From: Legionella sp.
GTDB taxonomy: Bacteria; Pseudomonadota; Gammaproteobacteria; Legionellales; Legionellaceae
Length of the DNA: 64,000 nucleotides
NCBI GenBank assembly: GCA_031291095.1
Contig: JARLJR010000020.1
Span: forward strand, 1 to 64,000
Direction of reading: 5' to 3'
Below the pieces are notes generated by a model. The model saw only the letters and a program-made list of their open reading frames with translations, was not told the origin of the DNA and did not search any database. The translations under genes were made by a program, and so were the position numbers. Positions 1-7,449 of this stretch are shown here, in pieces (position 1 is the first letter of the stretch; each line of letters opens with the position of its first letter).

Positions 1-72
1 ATTGAGATCTTTTTCTGTCTTTAGACTCTTCGCTGCTTCTCGGGCAAATGCTTCTAACTCTTCTCTTTTCAT
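1..72 (-). CDS. IS256-family (Mutator-type) transposase, N-terminal 24 residues only
   Basis: Read leftwards from the ATG at 72, the first residues are MKREELEAFAREAAKSLKTE and continue to the window edge without a stop. This opening is characteristic of IS256-family DDE transposases, which start with this charged helix before the conserved transposase core. Only 24 codons are visible, so neither catalytic residues nor intactness can be judged. The gene is oriented away from the element end at about 137, as expected for the left part of the element. Confidence 0.7.
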   Translation of the reverse strand, partial: MKREELEAFAREAAKSLKTEKDLN

Positions 73-137
73 TACTGTCTATCCTTAGCCTTTAAGGCTG
101 CTATGATAGACAGTTACACAAATTTATATACAGTCTC
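1..137 (-). mobile_element. End of an IS256-family insertion sequence (partial)
   Basis: The left window edge cuts through an insertion sequence. Its transposase start lies at 72, and the sequence between about 89 and 137 (containing gacagttacacaaattta and ending cagtctc) has the look of an IS256-type terminal inverted repeat. The exact outer boundary is inferred; the other end lies outside the window. A coding fragment begins immediately after it, suggesting that the element interrupted a gene. Confidence 0.6.
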
Positions 138-274
138 ATGCAGTAAAAAAATATAATGAATATTTTGCAGAACTACAAACTCTTAAAGAAAGAGAGGATT
201 CTATTATGAAAAAAAACCAGTCCTCTGAAGAAAAATTAAACCATATTTTAAACCACCTAAAACAAAATACCTAG
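138..274 (+). pseudogene. 3' remnant of a gene interrupted by the IS256 element
   Basis: From the insertion-sequence end an open frame without its own convincing start runs to a TAG at 272-274. It encodes about 45 polar, Lys/Glu-rich residues with heptad-like spacing (for example FAELQTLKEREDSI), so it would form a helix or coiled coil. The most economical reading is the tail of a gene cut by the adjacent insertion sequence. The parent family is not recognisable. An internal ATG at 206 could start a 22-residue peptide but has no special support. Confidence 0.4.
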
Positions 275-449
275 TGGGGATGAGGATCAGCTCCAAAATT
301 TTATTTAAAGTTTGGAATACTGGTCTGAGTTTGATTATCAATGCGGGTAGATGATTATAAGGTGGATCGTTACATCTCTTAATCTGTAAGTTTATTATAG
401 GTACTACTTATCAAAACGCACGTAAAATCCAGCCTTTTAGATCGGGGTT

Positions 450-1184
450 TTACGCACGTTTTGATAAAACTTCGTCATTTAAAGGATAAAAAATAATATA
501 AGAGATTTGTACTTTTTTATCTTTAGGCATATCAATGTCATTGACATTATAATAAAGAATTCCTTCACCAGTATTGGATAATTTACCTACTGCAAGTTTT
601 ACGTCTTTCCCTTTCATTTCTCTAAAGCTTTTTGTTTTCATTTGTTGCTCATCAAAGTCAATCAAACTCCATTGCACTCCTTTCCATGGACCCGTAGGTG
701 CATTTTTGTCTGAGTTATTAATTATGGAGTATTTTGTTGCTTTACCAAATGGGGTGGTGACAGCTTGTTGTCCGATAATCAAGCCATCAATGGGCGATTT
801 TTGTTCTGTTTTAATTTTGAAGGAACCATCCTTTTCTTGTTGAAATGAAACATCAACGGTACCAATTTGCTTTATTCCCACATGGTTTAAATTATCCAGA
901 AATATTTTATACTCATTTTCAGTGATCCCCATATTTTTGTGATAGGGCAAAATTTCACCTGGCTTGCGATCTTTTATATAGGATTTAAACCACTCCTGAT
1001 GCTCAGCTACTCCTTTTTGTAGTTTCTGTACACTTTTATTTACTTCTGCAGATGCGGCTAATTCCATGACTTTAGCTTTTATTTGTTTGTTGGGAGGAAA
1101 ATAAGAGCTCCATGAATCAGCCATAATATTGCTGGATAATAATAAAAATCCACCAATTATTAACATCTTATTTGATAACTTCAT
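450..1184 (-). CDS. Secreted hypothetical protein, 244 aa
   Basis: The protein begins with a good Sec signal peptide: MKLSNK, then a hydrophobic stretch to about residue 20, with likely cleavage after IMA-D at about residues 21-23. The mature part is polar and beta-rich in its second half (about 100-240), with no transmembrane segment and no motif I recognise. An AGGAT Shine-Dalgarno lies about 8 bases before the ATG at 1184. It stands alone, flanked by long gene-poor stretches. It is probably a periplasmic or secreted protein of the Legionella conserved-hypothetical kind. No function can be assigned. Confidence 0.75.
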   Translation of the reverse strand: MKLSNKMLIIGGFLLLSSNIMADSWSSYFPPNKQIKAKVMELAASAEVNKSVQKLQKGVAEHQEWFKSYIKDRKPGEILPYHKNMGITENEYKIFLDNLNHVGIKQIGTVDVSFQQEKDGSFKIKTEQKSPIDGLIIGQQAVTTPFGKATKYSIINNSDKNAPTGPWKGVQWSLIDFDEQQMKTKSFREMKGKDVKLAVGKLSNTGEGILYYNVNDIDMPKDKKVQISYIIFYPLNDEVLSKRA

Positions 1185-1944
1185 AAGTGTATCCTGTAAA
1201 AATTAAAATTAATCTTGATCAGACAACTTTTGACTTAGTTCTCTTTCCCTTGCTCGCTCAACGGCTTTATGCAATCTTTTCAAATATTTTTTTGGTGAGA
1301 GCTCTGGAGCACCTCAGGGTCAAACCCGTTTGCTTTCAGCGGTATCCGCTTTCCTTTTTCCACAAATTCAATACAACAAAACAAAAAGCAAGACTTGATA
1401 CATGCATTTAGTGGATGAGTGCAAGGATGACCAGTATGCTTAAAACGGCCCAAACCAAAAATGTGATTCTAGCTAAAAAACAAACTATCCTGGAAGAGGA
1501 ACTCATTGAGTTGAGAGAAGAAAACAGAAATGGTCCCCGTGCATAAACTATGTGCTAGCTTTTCCTTAAGCACTACATTATAAATTTCTACCAGCCGCTA
1601 TAGGTAGAGCTCAATTATAGAAACATTAAGGAAATAATACTGGGGTTTTCATGAACTATCGAGTACTAGCCAGCCCTGTCCTAATGTGACATCACGTATC
1701 TTTCTTATGTCGATTGAGTCGTGCCAAAATCCAATCTTGAGGGCCTAAACATACAGTTTATAACATGAATAGAATCCAAATGAATAATGATTGTTTTATC
1801 TTCTGACAAATCTATCTGGTCAACATAATTTGGTTAAGTTAGTGAAAAAAATCCCTTTATGCCCATGATATGGGCATAAAGTATTCTATTGAGAATCTAT
1901 ACACTCGGAGCCAGACTTCCGAACGAAGCCTCCCTTACTATTTA
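1185..1944. other. Gene-poor stretch with degenerate small frames
   Basis: No convincing gene is visible. A plus-strand frame from 1187 lacks a ribosome site and meaningful composition. From 1415 an open frame encodes a helical Lys/Glu-rich peptide that stops at 1510, and the same character continues in another frame (roughly KKQTILEE, then LREENRN), so this may be a frameshifted relic. The only other clear structure is the hairpin at 1856-1880. Confidence 0.5.
1856..1880 (-). terminator. Probable rho-independent terminator of the 70-aa membrane protein gene
   Basis: TTTATGCCCAT and ATGGGCATAAA form a perfect 11-bp stem around a 3-base loop. Read on the minus strand the stem is followed by GGGATTTTTTT. 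It lies about 65 bases past the stop of the minus-strand gene ending at 1945, the right place and polarity for a terminator. Confidence 0.6.
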
Positions 1945-2157
1945 CTAGAGTTTAAAGCTAACGGTAATTGAATCGTCGTTCTCTTGCAAAGCTTGGAATC
2001 CGAAAAAGCAAATTGTAGCAGCTAGCGCAACAAAAAAAGCCGTTAGTGATACCGCAGCTAATGCGCAAGCAGCAAAAATACCGCCAACAATAAGCATATT
2101 TTCTTTCGTTGCCAAATTGTCCAATTTATTATCACTTTCGAAAATTGAAAAACGCAT
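1945..2157 (-). CDS. Small membrane protein, 70 aa
   Basis: A short hydrophilic N-terminus (MRFSIFESDNKLDNLATKEN) is followed by one long, or two closely packed, hydrophobic segments spanning about residues 21-57, rich in Ala, Gly, Val and Phe, and then a polar tail. This predicts an inner-membrane hairpin. GAGGAG lies about 8 bases before the ATG and a hairpin-plus-T-run follows the gene, both supporting expression. No family is recognised. Nearby genes are relics, so the context says nothing about function. Confidence 0.65.
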   Translation of the reverse strand: MRFSIFESDNKLDNLATKENMLIVGGIFAACALAAVSLTAFFVALAATICFFGFQALQENDDSITVSFKL

Positions 2158-2427
2158 AACATAACTCCTCTATTAAAGAATGATTAACTCGTAACCTCCG
2201 CATCATCCTCACTAGGTTCTGAATAATGCGACTAATTACAAATAATGGATGGATTGTATAATAATTAATCCATATTATGCAATGGTATTGCCGTAATTTA
2301 TGGGCCCAGCCCTGGGTTTCCAAATAAGATCCCAAATAATGATGAGAACAAGAAATCAACCGCACCATATGTAATTTTGCACGTTCTGTTCAGTATTTTT
2401 TAGAGAGTGTTCATTTAACTGTGTCAC

Positions 2428-2796
2428 CTCATTTTATATGATGTAGAAACGCTAGCATGGACATTAATTGACGCTAATTTACCTATGGTTCCAAATGTGC
2501 CTTTGCCTAAACTAGCAACTATTATTACTGGATTTTTCCATAGTTTTTCTAATATAGACAACACGCCAATGATTGGTTTTGGTTCACATATTTATTGTTC
2601 TGTTAATGACGAAAAAACACTTTTATCTCTCATTCAAGAATTAAAAAACTCAGATGAATACAAATCTGCCAATACTCTTTATTCTGAGAAGGTACAATTT
2701 AAATCTGCTACCCAAGATAGTCTACTTTGGATTGCAGCAAAATGTGGTAATACTGAAATTATCCACGAAGCTCTACGTGTAGAAGACATAGTTTGA
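2428..2796 (+). pseudogene. Truncated ankyrin-like protein fragment
   Basis: The frame is open from just after a stop at about 2427 to the TGA at 2794-2796. The first ATG is at 2485, but coding-like sequence (DVETLAWTLIDANLP) precedes it, so the true start has been lost. The C-terminal piece SLLWIAAKCGNTEIIHEAL resembles one ankyrin repeat. The fragment is about 100 residues with no further repeats, so it is best read as the relic of a larger ankyrin or effector-like protein. The ankyrin call rests on this single repeat. Confidence 0.45.
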
Positions 2797-2969
2797 TTGA
2801 AATTTGATCATGACTATTTTTTACAAAGATACCGCCCAGAGGTCAATCAGACTTAATTTTCTAGCTCGCAGCAAAATACCCTACTCACACAATATGAAAA
2901 TACCTTTAGAACGCTGTAATCCTTCTTGATTTTCACCCATTTTTTCTAGGGCCTGGGTGTATAGAAATG

Positions 2970-3188
2970 TTAATTGGCACTCAACTTTAGCCGAAAGATC
3001 TCACCTTTCAATTCAATCGTATCTCCTGCAACCATCTTTTTTCTTTTCTGTTTTTCTATTACGCCGTTTACCAATACAGTACCCGCAGCTATCATATCCT
3101 TAGCTTCTGCTCCACTCGAGGCGATACCTTCAAATTTAAGAATTTTAAAGAGTTCAACATGATCTTTATTAATGAAAACATCTTTCAT
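2970..3188 (-). CDS. S4-domain RNA-binding protein (YbcJ-like), 72 aa
   Basis: The protein is a single S4 fold: a LFKILKFEGIASSGAEAK helix region, then the loop MIAAGTVLVNGVIEKQKRKK and GDTIEL. These are the hallmarks of the small YbcJ-type S4 RNA-binding proteins, which bind structured RNA and are usually about 70 residues. An upstream in-frame start at 3224 would overlap the preceding gene. The ATG at 3188 has GGAG about 10 bases upstream and gives the family length, so it is preferred. It follows the VF530-type gene by 20 bases in the same direction, probably as one transcript. Confidence 0.8.
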   Translation of the reverse strand: MKDVFINKDHVELFKILKFEGIASSGAEAKDMIAAGTVLVNGVIEKQKRKKMVAGDTIELKGEIFRLKLSAN

Positions 3189-3208
3189 ATTATTTATTAC
3201 TCCAGTAA

Positions 3209-3445
3209 TTATGAGTTGTCGCAATCTTTACTTTTTAAGGAAGCAAGATAAAGGGTTTCAATTTCAGTCCTTGCCCATGGTGTTTTGCGCAGGAATTTAA
3301 GGCTTGATTTGATGCTAGGGTTGGAAGAAAAACAGTTAATCTTGACTCTTTCCGCCAAGCCTTCCCAGCCATAACAAATCAACAACCTATTTAAGATAAC
3401 CTCTAGGGTAATGCCGTGCAGTGGATCATTATAAGTTCTGTCCAT
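3209..3445 (-). CDS. VF530-family DNA-binding protein, 78 aa
   Basis: The sequence carries the family core [28 protein letters not shown] and [13 protein letters not shown]. This identifies the small helical VF530/DUF2132 family, whose members are about 75 residues; a DNA-binding role has been proposed for it. The ATG at 3445 with AAGG about 9 bases upstream is chosen over an adjacent TTG. The gene precedes the S4 protein and the two probably form an operon. Confidence in family is high; the physiological role is not known from sequence. Confidence 0.85.
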   Translation of the reverse strand: MDRTYNDPLHGITLEVILNRLLICYGWEGLAERVKINCFSSNPSIKSSLKFLRKTPWARTEIETLYLASLKSKDCDNS

Positions 3446-3567
3446 CAACTATACCTTTTTTTGTTGCACATTAGAGGTTTAGTCTAGACTTCGCTAAACC
3501 CTACTAATTCAAATACTATTAATCAGACTTAACAGGCCGTTCGAGTCAATAACAACTCGACCGCCAT

Positions 3568-3861
3568 CTAAGATAAAATATATTGAACTCCATGATCATG
3601 AGCTAAACGCAGTAGTTTAAGATTGGCTCCTTTGGGGTGCACCTCTCCTCTTTCCCACTTTTGATAGGTAGATGGAGTAACATTCAATATTTTAGCCATT
3701 ACAGCTTGGCTAAATTTTTCTTTAATTCGCATTTTCTTTATTTCTTGTGCCTCAAGTTCTTTAACTTCACTTAAGTTAAGCATTTCTATTTCTTTAATAG
3801 TAATTGCATCTAATCGAAGATCTCTGGCTGTTTCTAACATAGCATCAATAATTTTACTCAT
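3568..3861 (-). CDS. HigA/NadS-type XRE antitoxin, 97 aa
   Basis: The C-terminal half is a Cro/CI helix-turn-helix: KFSQAVMAKILNVTPSTYQKW followed by ERGEVHPKGANLKLLRL, typical of antitoxins that partner RelE-superfamily toxins. The ATG at 3861 (G-rich Shine-Dalgarno about 8 bases upstream) overlaps the end of the upstream toxin frame by 8 bases, the usual toxin-first layout. The toxin is a pseudogene, so the antitoxin is now orphaned. It may still bind the palindrome at 4236-4256 and repress its own transcription (inference). Confidence 0.85.
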   Translation of the reverse strand: MSKIIDAMLETARDLRLDAITIKEIEMLNLSEVKELEAQEIKKMRIKEKFSQAVMAKILNVTPSTYQKWERGEVHPKGANLKLLRLAHDHGVQYILS

Positions 3862-4222
3862 TTTCAACCCCCACCAATGCCCCCTCTTCTATCAGCTTAT
3901 CAATTTCTACATCAGAATAAGCTAACAAAGATTTAGCAACAATTTTAAAAGCTTTTTCTTCATTAGAAGAAATATTACTTTTGGCATTCTTATTAAAACC
4001 CAAAAAAAAACAATGTTTACCTTTTTTGAAAGCAACGATAGTTCTGGTACTACCACTTTTTCCTCTTCCTTTGTTGGCAACACGCTTTTTAATTACACCA
4101 CCACCATAATTGGCTTCATAATTTCAATAGCAATTTCTTTAGCGGCGATGTTAAGAGACTCATCACTAACTCGATTTTTTTATAGCTCATTTGTCGAAAT
4201 GTTTAGTTTTTATTATTTTCAA
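3854..4222 (-). pseudogene. RelE-family (COG4737-like) toxin, inactivated by three lesions
   Basis: Joining three frames on the minus strand rebuilds a toxin of about 122 residues. A TTG start at 4222 gives KIIKTKHFDK, then a stop at 4189-4187 where relatives have Trp (TGG to TGA). AIKK follows, then a lost base in an A-run at about 4175-4181. NRVSDESLNIAAKEIAIEI is next, then a second single-base shift at about 4120-4122. The rest, YEANYGGGVIKKRVANKG through GSTRTIVAFKKGKHCFFLGF to LIEEGALVGVENE, ends at 3854. The GGGVIKKR and STRTIVAF motifs are typical of this mRNA-cleaving toxin family. Overlap with the antitoxin is preserved. Confidence 0.8.
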
Positions 4223-4235
4223 CAAATAACGCCTT

Positions 4236-4256
4236 CTATAGTAATTAATACTATAG
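4236..4256. promoter_or_regulatory. Palindromic operator upstream of the HigBA-like module
   Basis: CTATAGTA and TACTATAG form a perfect 8-bp inverted repeat around a 5-bp centre (ATTAA), 14 bases upstream of the toxin start. A partial extra half-site (TACTATAC) follows at about 4264-4271. Position and symmetry fit the autoregulatory operator of a toxin-antitoxin operon; which protein binds it is inferred. Confidence 0.6.
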
Positions 4257-4347
4257 CAAAATTTACTATACTTTACAAATATCCGATAAAAAAAGGTTTT
4301 GTCGCAAAAATATTATTAGACCAAGAACGGATTTATTTTGGGCGAGT

Positions 4348-4540
4348 TTAGGCCGCCAATCCATAGAACTGTTCAAAAATAGTTTTATTGGTCGATTGGT
4401 TATGCTGGTTTTTCTGAGCATGTGATGCAATTCAATGCCCGCTAATGTCGCATCTACTGAATAAAATTCCTTGAATCCCTTCATTGGCTTGGTGATTTTC
4501 TTCAAACTTAAGCACACTGGCCGTTGAATAGAAGCAGAAC
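4348..4540 (-). pseudogene. IS6-family transposase, C-terminal relic
   Basis: On the minus strand, LKKITKPMKGFKEFYSVDAT and LAGIELHHMLRK match the C-terminal part of IS6-family transposases (GFK...A..T.AGIE..HM..K). The frame then slips, and the correct ending NKTIFEQFYGLAA followed by a stop at 4348-4350 is in another frame. The DDE core is absent. It sits next to the TA module in a segment full of fragments. Confidence 0.65.
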
Positions 4541-4680
4541 AAGTATTGGATTTTTGCGAATTGACAGGGTTGTTCAGAGGTTTTTTTTACCATTGGCTTT
4601 TGCACACCGAGTTGCTATAAATAAGAACTATAATTGATAGTATTTGTTAAACACTTTAATACAGATATTAGTGAAAATTT

Positions 4681-4995
4681 ATGAACTACGACCTTATTTC
4701 TATCTTGAAAGCTATGGAATGTACATTAAAGAGTCCTGATTATGCGTCTTGGATATCAGCTTTTCTCACGCTATGCGCATCCGTAATAGCTTTATATTTA
4801 GGACTTTTCGGTAACAAAGAAACTCGAATTTTAATAAAAGGAGTTAAAAGAGAACTTGACTACCTATCTTTTGAGTTTTTAGCTGAATGCCCGGTAATCC
4901 CCCCATTTTTAACTGCGGTTAAAAATGGGGGGATTACCATAGGTTATTCTGCAGAAAGAATTGCCCAGATCAATAGCGAATTCCATCCTGGTTGA
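4681..4995 (+). CDS. Small hypothetical membrane protein, 104 aa (possibly a fragment)
   Basis: The frame opens at an ATG and carries one clear transmembrane helix (about residues 25-43, ISAFLTLCASVIALYLGLF) followed by a polar stretch. From about residue 70 the coding sequence is made of a perfect 21-bp inverted repeat (4893-4938), so this part of the protein may not be original. The TGA at 4993-4995 may therefore be an artefact of an insertion. No strong Shine-Dalgarno precedes the start. No family is recognised. Confidence 0.4.
   Translation: MNYDLISILKAMECTLKSPDYASWISAFLTLCASVIALYLGLFGNKETRILIKGVKRELDYLSFEFLAECPVIPPFLTAVKNGGITIGYSAERIAQINSEFHPG
4893..4938. repeat. Perfect 21-bp inverted repeat with 4-base loop
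   Basis: The left arm 4893-4913 begins GGTAATCCCCCCATT. The right arm 4918-4938 is its exact reverse complement, ending GGGGGGATTACC; the loop is TGCG. Sixteen bases of the arm (AAAAATGGGGGGATTA) recur at about 7386-7401 just upstream of the IS1111-type element. It could be a mobile hairpin or the footprint of an insertion; it has no T-run and is not a usual terminator. Confidence 0.75.
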
Positions 4996-5021
4996 GTTAC
5001 TTACAGGGTCTAAATATTGAC

Positions 5022-5600
5022 ATGACGGGCTATAAAGAGTATGTTTCCAGCAATCAAACCCTGAGTGATTATTTATCTGCATTACCCGCTTCTATAGATG
5101 AGCAGGTGAAGACTGATGAGTGGGTTAGTTTACTGCTTGCCTCTTTAAAAGTAAGTACTCCTTCAGACCCTCGGCGCGCCGACCTTTTGGCTGGAGCGGG
5201 GCTTGGATTGGCGCTAGTAGCTGCTGGTGTTCTAGCTCCCTTAGGCGTAGGGGTATTGGGTATGGTCACGGTAGCGGCACTTACTGGTGTAGCAGCAGGG
5301 CTGGTATCTGGCTTATTAGGATGGGGTATTATAAAAGCGACTGAATCGATTGCTGCGAACACCCCAATAACCAATTCGAGCGAGGGAGATGCCGATTATT
5401 TGGAGCCTGATAGTTTAGCAATAATAGGTAGTGCTTTAGGTTGTAAGGTTGGGCCCTCATCCGAGCTGCCCTTCCAGTCAAAAAGTAACTCTGTTTGCGT
5501 TCAGGGCACTGGCCTGTTTGCTCCCTTCGCAGCGCAGGCATCGTCACCTGATTCAAGCCACTTCGAGTTGTCACGGCCAGGCAGTAGCATGAGCCACTAA
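5022..5600 (+). CDS. Hypothetical protein with glycine-rich membrane hairpin, about 193 aa
   Basis: The central region (about residues 54-110) is an unusually Gly/Ala/Val/Leu-rich double hydrophobic segment (AGLGLALVAAGVLAPLGVG, then a second stretch ending GLLGWGII). This resembles glycine-zipper hairpins found in some secreted bacterial proteins. The last 50 residues have a noncoding-looking composition and this stretch is more GC-rich than its surroundings. The ATG at 5022 is chosen; a TTG at 4992 is possible. No good ribosome site is seen. It may be a fragment of a larger transferred gene. Confidence 0.4.
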   Translation: MTGYKEYVSSNQTLSDYLSALPASIDEQVKTDEWVSLLLASLKVSTPSDPRRADLLAGAGLGLALVAAGVLAPLGVGVLGMVTVAALTGVAAGLVSGLLGWGIIKATESIAANTPITNSSEGDADYLEPDSLAIIGSALGCKVGPSSELPFQSKSNSVCVQGTGLFAPFAAQASSPDSSHFELSRPGSSMSH

Positions 5601-5666
5601 GAAAGACGTCACACCAAGACCAATACCGCGAAGCCTGTTGCTTATGGTACTCAAATTACTTAATGC

Positions 5667-6235
5667 CCCCCGGCTGGGATCCTGGTAAAAAAGGGTCATG
5701 TTCAATTTTTTAATCCCTATTAATAGGGGTAGCGACCCCATCCGTGTCAGAATTTACGGTTTGAGATCTAAATTTGCTCTAAAACCGTAAGTTCTCCCAC
5801 ATCCTCTATTTCCGATTGATCAATAGTAGTATTGGTAAAATAAGTACCCATTGTAATCAAATGCTTATGTGGCAAAAGTGATATATGAGTTAGTGTATTA
5901 GGCTCCGTTGCAAAAACGAACAGTAGTTTATACTTCTAGCTAAAACTATTAACTGAGGGTCGGCCGGGATTCTGACGAAAAAGACCGTTTCCTGATTTAA
6001 TCTGAACAAATTTATTTATAGTTATACATAATGACTTTTATTAAATTAAAGCCCAACTTCTAAAAGAAAAAAAAAATATTTTTTAACATCCTGTTTTTAT
6101 CGAATTATTTTATAAACGCCCCTTTTCGTCAGAATCCCGGCCGACCCTCTATTAGATCTATAACTGATCTCAGATTAAACTAAATTGTGTACTAAATTTG
6201 AACATGACCTTTTTTACCAGGATCCCGGCCGGGGG
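5667..6235. repeat. Outer inverted-repeat element (MITE-like or IS remnant), about 569 bp
   Basis: The left terminus begins CCCCCGGCTGGGATCCTGG and runs about 39 bases to 5705. The right terminus 6198-6235 is its inverse with one substitution and one extra base. Between them there is no convincing gene. The interior holds a second hairpin (TTACGGTTT... and ...AAACCGTAA, about 5755-5791), an IS6-like terminus (ggctccgttgcaaa at 5901), and the inner element at 5955-6149. No clear target duplication is visible. Confidence 0.65.
5955..6149. repeat. Inner MITE-like element, 195 bp with perfect 27-bp inverted repeats
   Basis: The terminus 5955-5981 begins GAGGGTCGGCCGGGATTCTG; 6123-6149 is its perfect 27-bp reverse complement. 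The 141-bp interior is AT-rich and noncoding. The termini share CGGCCGGGAT and a following CTG...AAAAA with the outer element, so the two belong to related families, one nested in the other. No transposase is encoded, so mobilisation would depend on one elsewhere (inference). Confidence 0.75.
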
Positions 6236-6301
6236 TCATCGATAATCCATGACAATTTTACTGTACAAATTTAATCCTTTTTCCTTTTGAATTTCCTATA
6301 A

Positions 6302-6553
6302 CCTCAAGGTTTGATTCAACCTACAAAATGGATCACTGCCTGTGCTGTTGAAATTCTTCTAAAAGAAAAAAATGAAGAGATTAGAAAAATATTAACCGAA
6401 GATGATTTCTTTATGCTTTAGGCCAAGCCATTGTTGGATAATGATTTTTCTGTAGACAAATTATTTAATAAAGCACACAAATATCATCTCGGAAAACCCT
6501 TCATGGATTTATTTTCTAATAACAAAAATGCGATCTTACTTAAGTCTGATTAA
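6302..6553 (+). pseudogene. C-terminal relic of an unidentified protein with an internal stop
   Basis: The frame carries protein-like sequence (TACAVEILLKEKNEEIRKIL), then a TAG at about 6419-6421, then more protein-like sequence (LLDNDFSVDKLFNKAHKY) to a TAA at 6551-6553. There is no start codon context upstream. Composition is helical and charged. I do not recognise the family. Confidence 0.45.
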
Positions 6554-6629
6554 ACTAATTAATCAGACCTTAGTGATAATATTAGAGGCTAAACCACCCT
6601 TCTGTCAGGCTATATCAAGTTACCTCTTC

Positions 6630-7049
6630 TTAAATAACAACTTCCCATGGGTTAAGAAGCTCTACACCTGTTTCTTTAAAATCTTTAATATTTCTTGTTA
6701 CTACTATCAGACCATGAACTAATGCAGTAGCTGATATAAGAGCATCTCGTTCAGAACGAGGATCAGGAAGATGCAATTTCGCACAACGTAGTGCAACTGC
6801 GACATCTATATTTAGAATCCTATCTGAAAAAGTTGGCAATACATGAGAATCTAGCCAACTTCGTAAAATCGCTCCTTGAGAGGGATCCTTACGTTCTTTC
6901 TTCAGAATTCCCGCCTCTATTTCTAAAATAGTGATTACAGACAAAAATAGTGAAGAAGCTGATGCTGCCCTCGCCCAATTTAATACGTTTGTATCACCTT
7001 TGGCTCCTTTTCTTATTTCGGAAACTATATTCGTATCTAGTAAGTACAT
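6630..7049 (-). CDS. PIN-domain toxin (VapC/FitB family), 139 aa
   Basis: The protein has the PIN nuclease layout. An N-terminal MYLLDTNIVSEIRKG gives the first acidic residue (Asp5). ILEIEAGILK gives the second. RDALISATALVHGLIVVTRN gives the C-terminal acidic site and strand, then the usual NPWE ending. PIN toxins are Mg-dependent ribonucleases, often cutting tRNA or rRNA. Its ATG overlaps the stop of the upstream antitoxin (TAATG), so the two are translationally coupled. All catalytic positions look intact. Confidence 0.9.
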   Translation of the reverse strand: MYLLDTNIVSEIRKGAKGDTNVLNWARAASASSLFLSVITILEIEAGILKKERKDPSQGAILRSWLDSHVLPTFSDRILNIDVAVALRCAKLHLPDPRSERDALISATALVHGLIVVTRNIKDFKETGVELLNPWEVVI

Positions 7050-7306
7050 TACTCAAATTCCTCAACACGATAAATAGAACCTTTTATTTTAGGTGCTTCA
7101 AAATCGATATCTGCTGAATCAGGCATGGCCAGCAAGTCCACGATAGTCTCTTTAGTTTGAGTTAGCTTTAAATAATCCTCAATGGATAAAAGAACATGTG
7201 CTGGATGCCCTCTATCAGTAATGAAAACAGGACCTTGTCTAGTAGCTTTTTTTATTCTACTAACATCTTGATTAAATTCGCGGCTGGAAAATGTTGAAAT
7301 AGTCAT
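7049..7306 (-). CDS. Phd/YefM-family antitoxin, 85 aa
   Basis: The N-terminal half has the Phd/YefM fold signature: TFSSREFNQDVSRIKKAT, then GPVFITDRGHPAHVLLS and IEDYLKL. The C-terminal tail (about 57-85) is acidic and would wrap the toxin. It is first in the two-gene operon, with the stop overlapping the PIN-toxin start by one base. A perfect palindrome 20-37 bases upstream of the start is the likely autoregulatory operator. The pair appears functional. Confidence 0.9.
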   Translation of the reverse strand: MTISTFSSREFNQDVSRIKKATRQGPVFITDRGHPAHVLLSIEDYLKLTQTKETIVDLLAMPDSADIDFEAPKIKGSIYRVEEFE

Positions 7307-7325
7307 ATTAATCTCAGCTTAATAA

Positions 7326-7343
7326 TGTAGTTACCTAACTACA
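7326..7343. promoter_or_regulatory. Operator palindrome of the Phd/PIN toxin-antitoxin operon
   Basis: TGTAGTTA and TAACTACA form a perfect 8-bp inverted repeat separated by CC. A related partial site (gtagtaacttgtctaca) follows at about 7356-7372. Such paired sites upstream of the antitoxin are typical for Phd-type repressors. Confidence 0.65.
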
Positions 7344-7449
7344 ATATATAACAAAAGTAGTAACTTGTCTACATTTCAAAGTAAAAAAATGGGGGGATTA
7401 TTTTCTTGTTTTATTTATTAATTCTTTCAATAGGGCCTAGTGTAATGAA

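Noticed and set aside
574-843. Plus-strand frame of 89 codons
   Set aside because: It is antisense to the secreted 244-aa protein, has no ribosome site and Cys/Phe/Ser-rich noncoding composition.
2132-2368. Minus-strand frame of 78 codons overlapping the 70-aa membrane protein
   Set aside because: It overlaps a better-supported gene with a good Shine-Dalgarno and has unlikely composition (His/Ile/Arg-rich, no domain).
5329-5574. Antisense frame in the GC-richer island
   Set aside because: It looked at first like part of a transposase, but I could not match any family and there is no start context.
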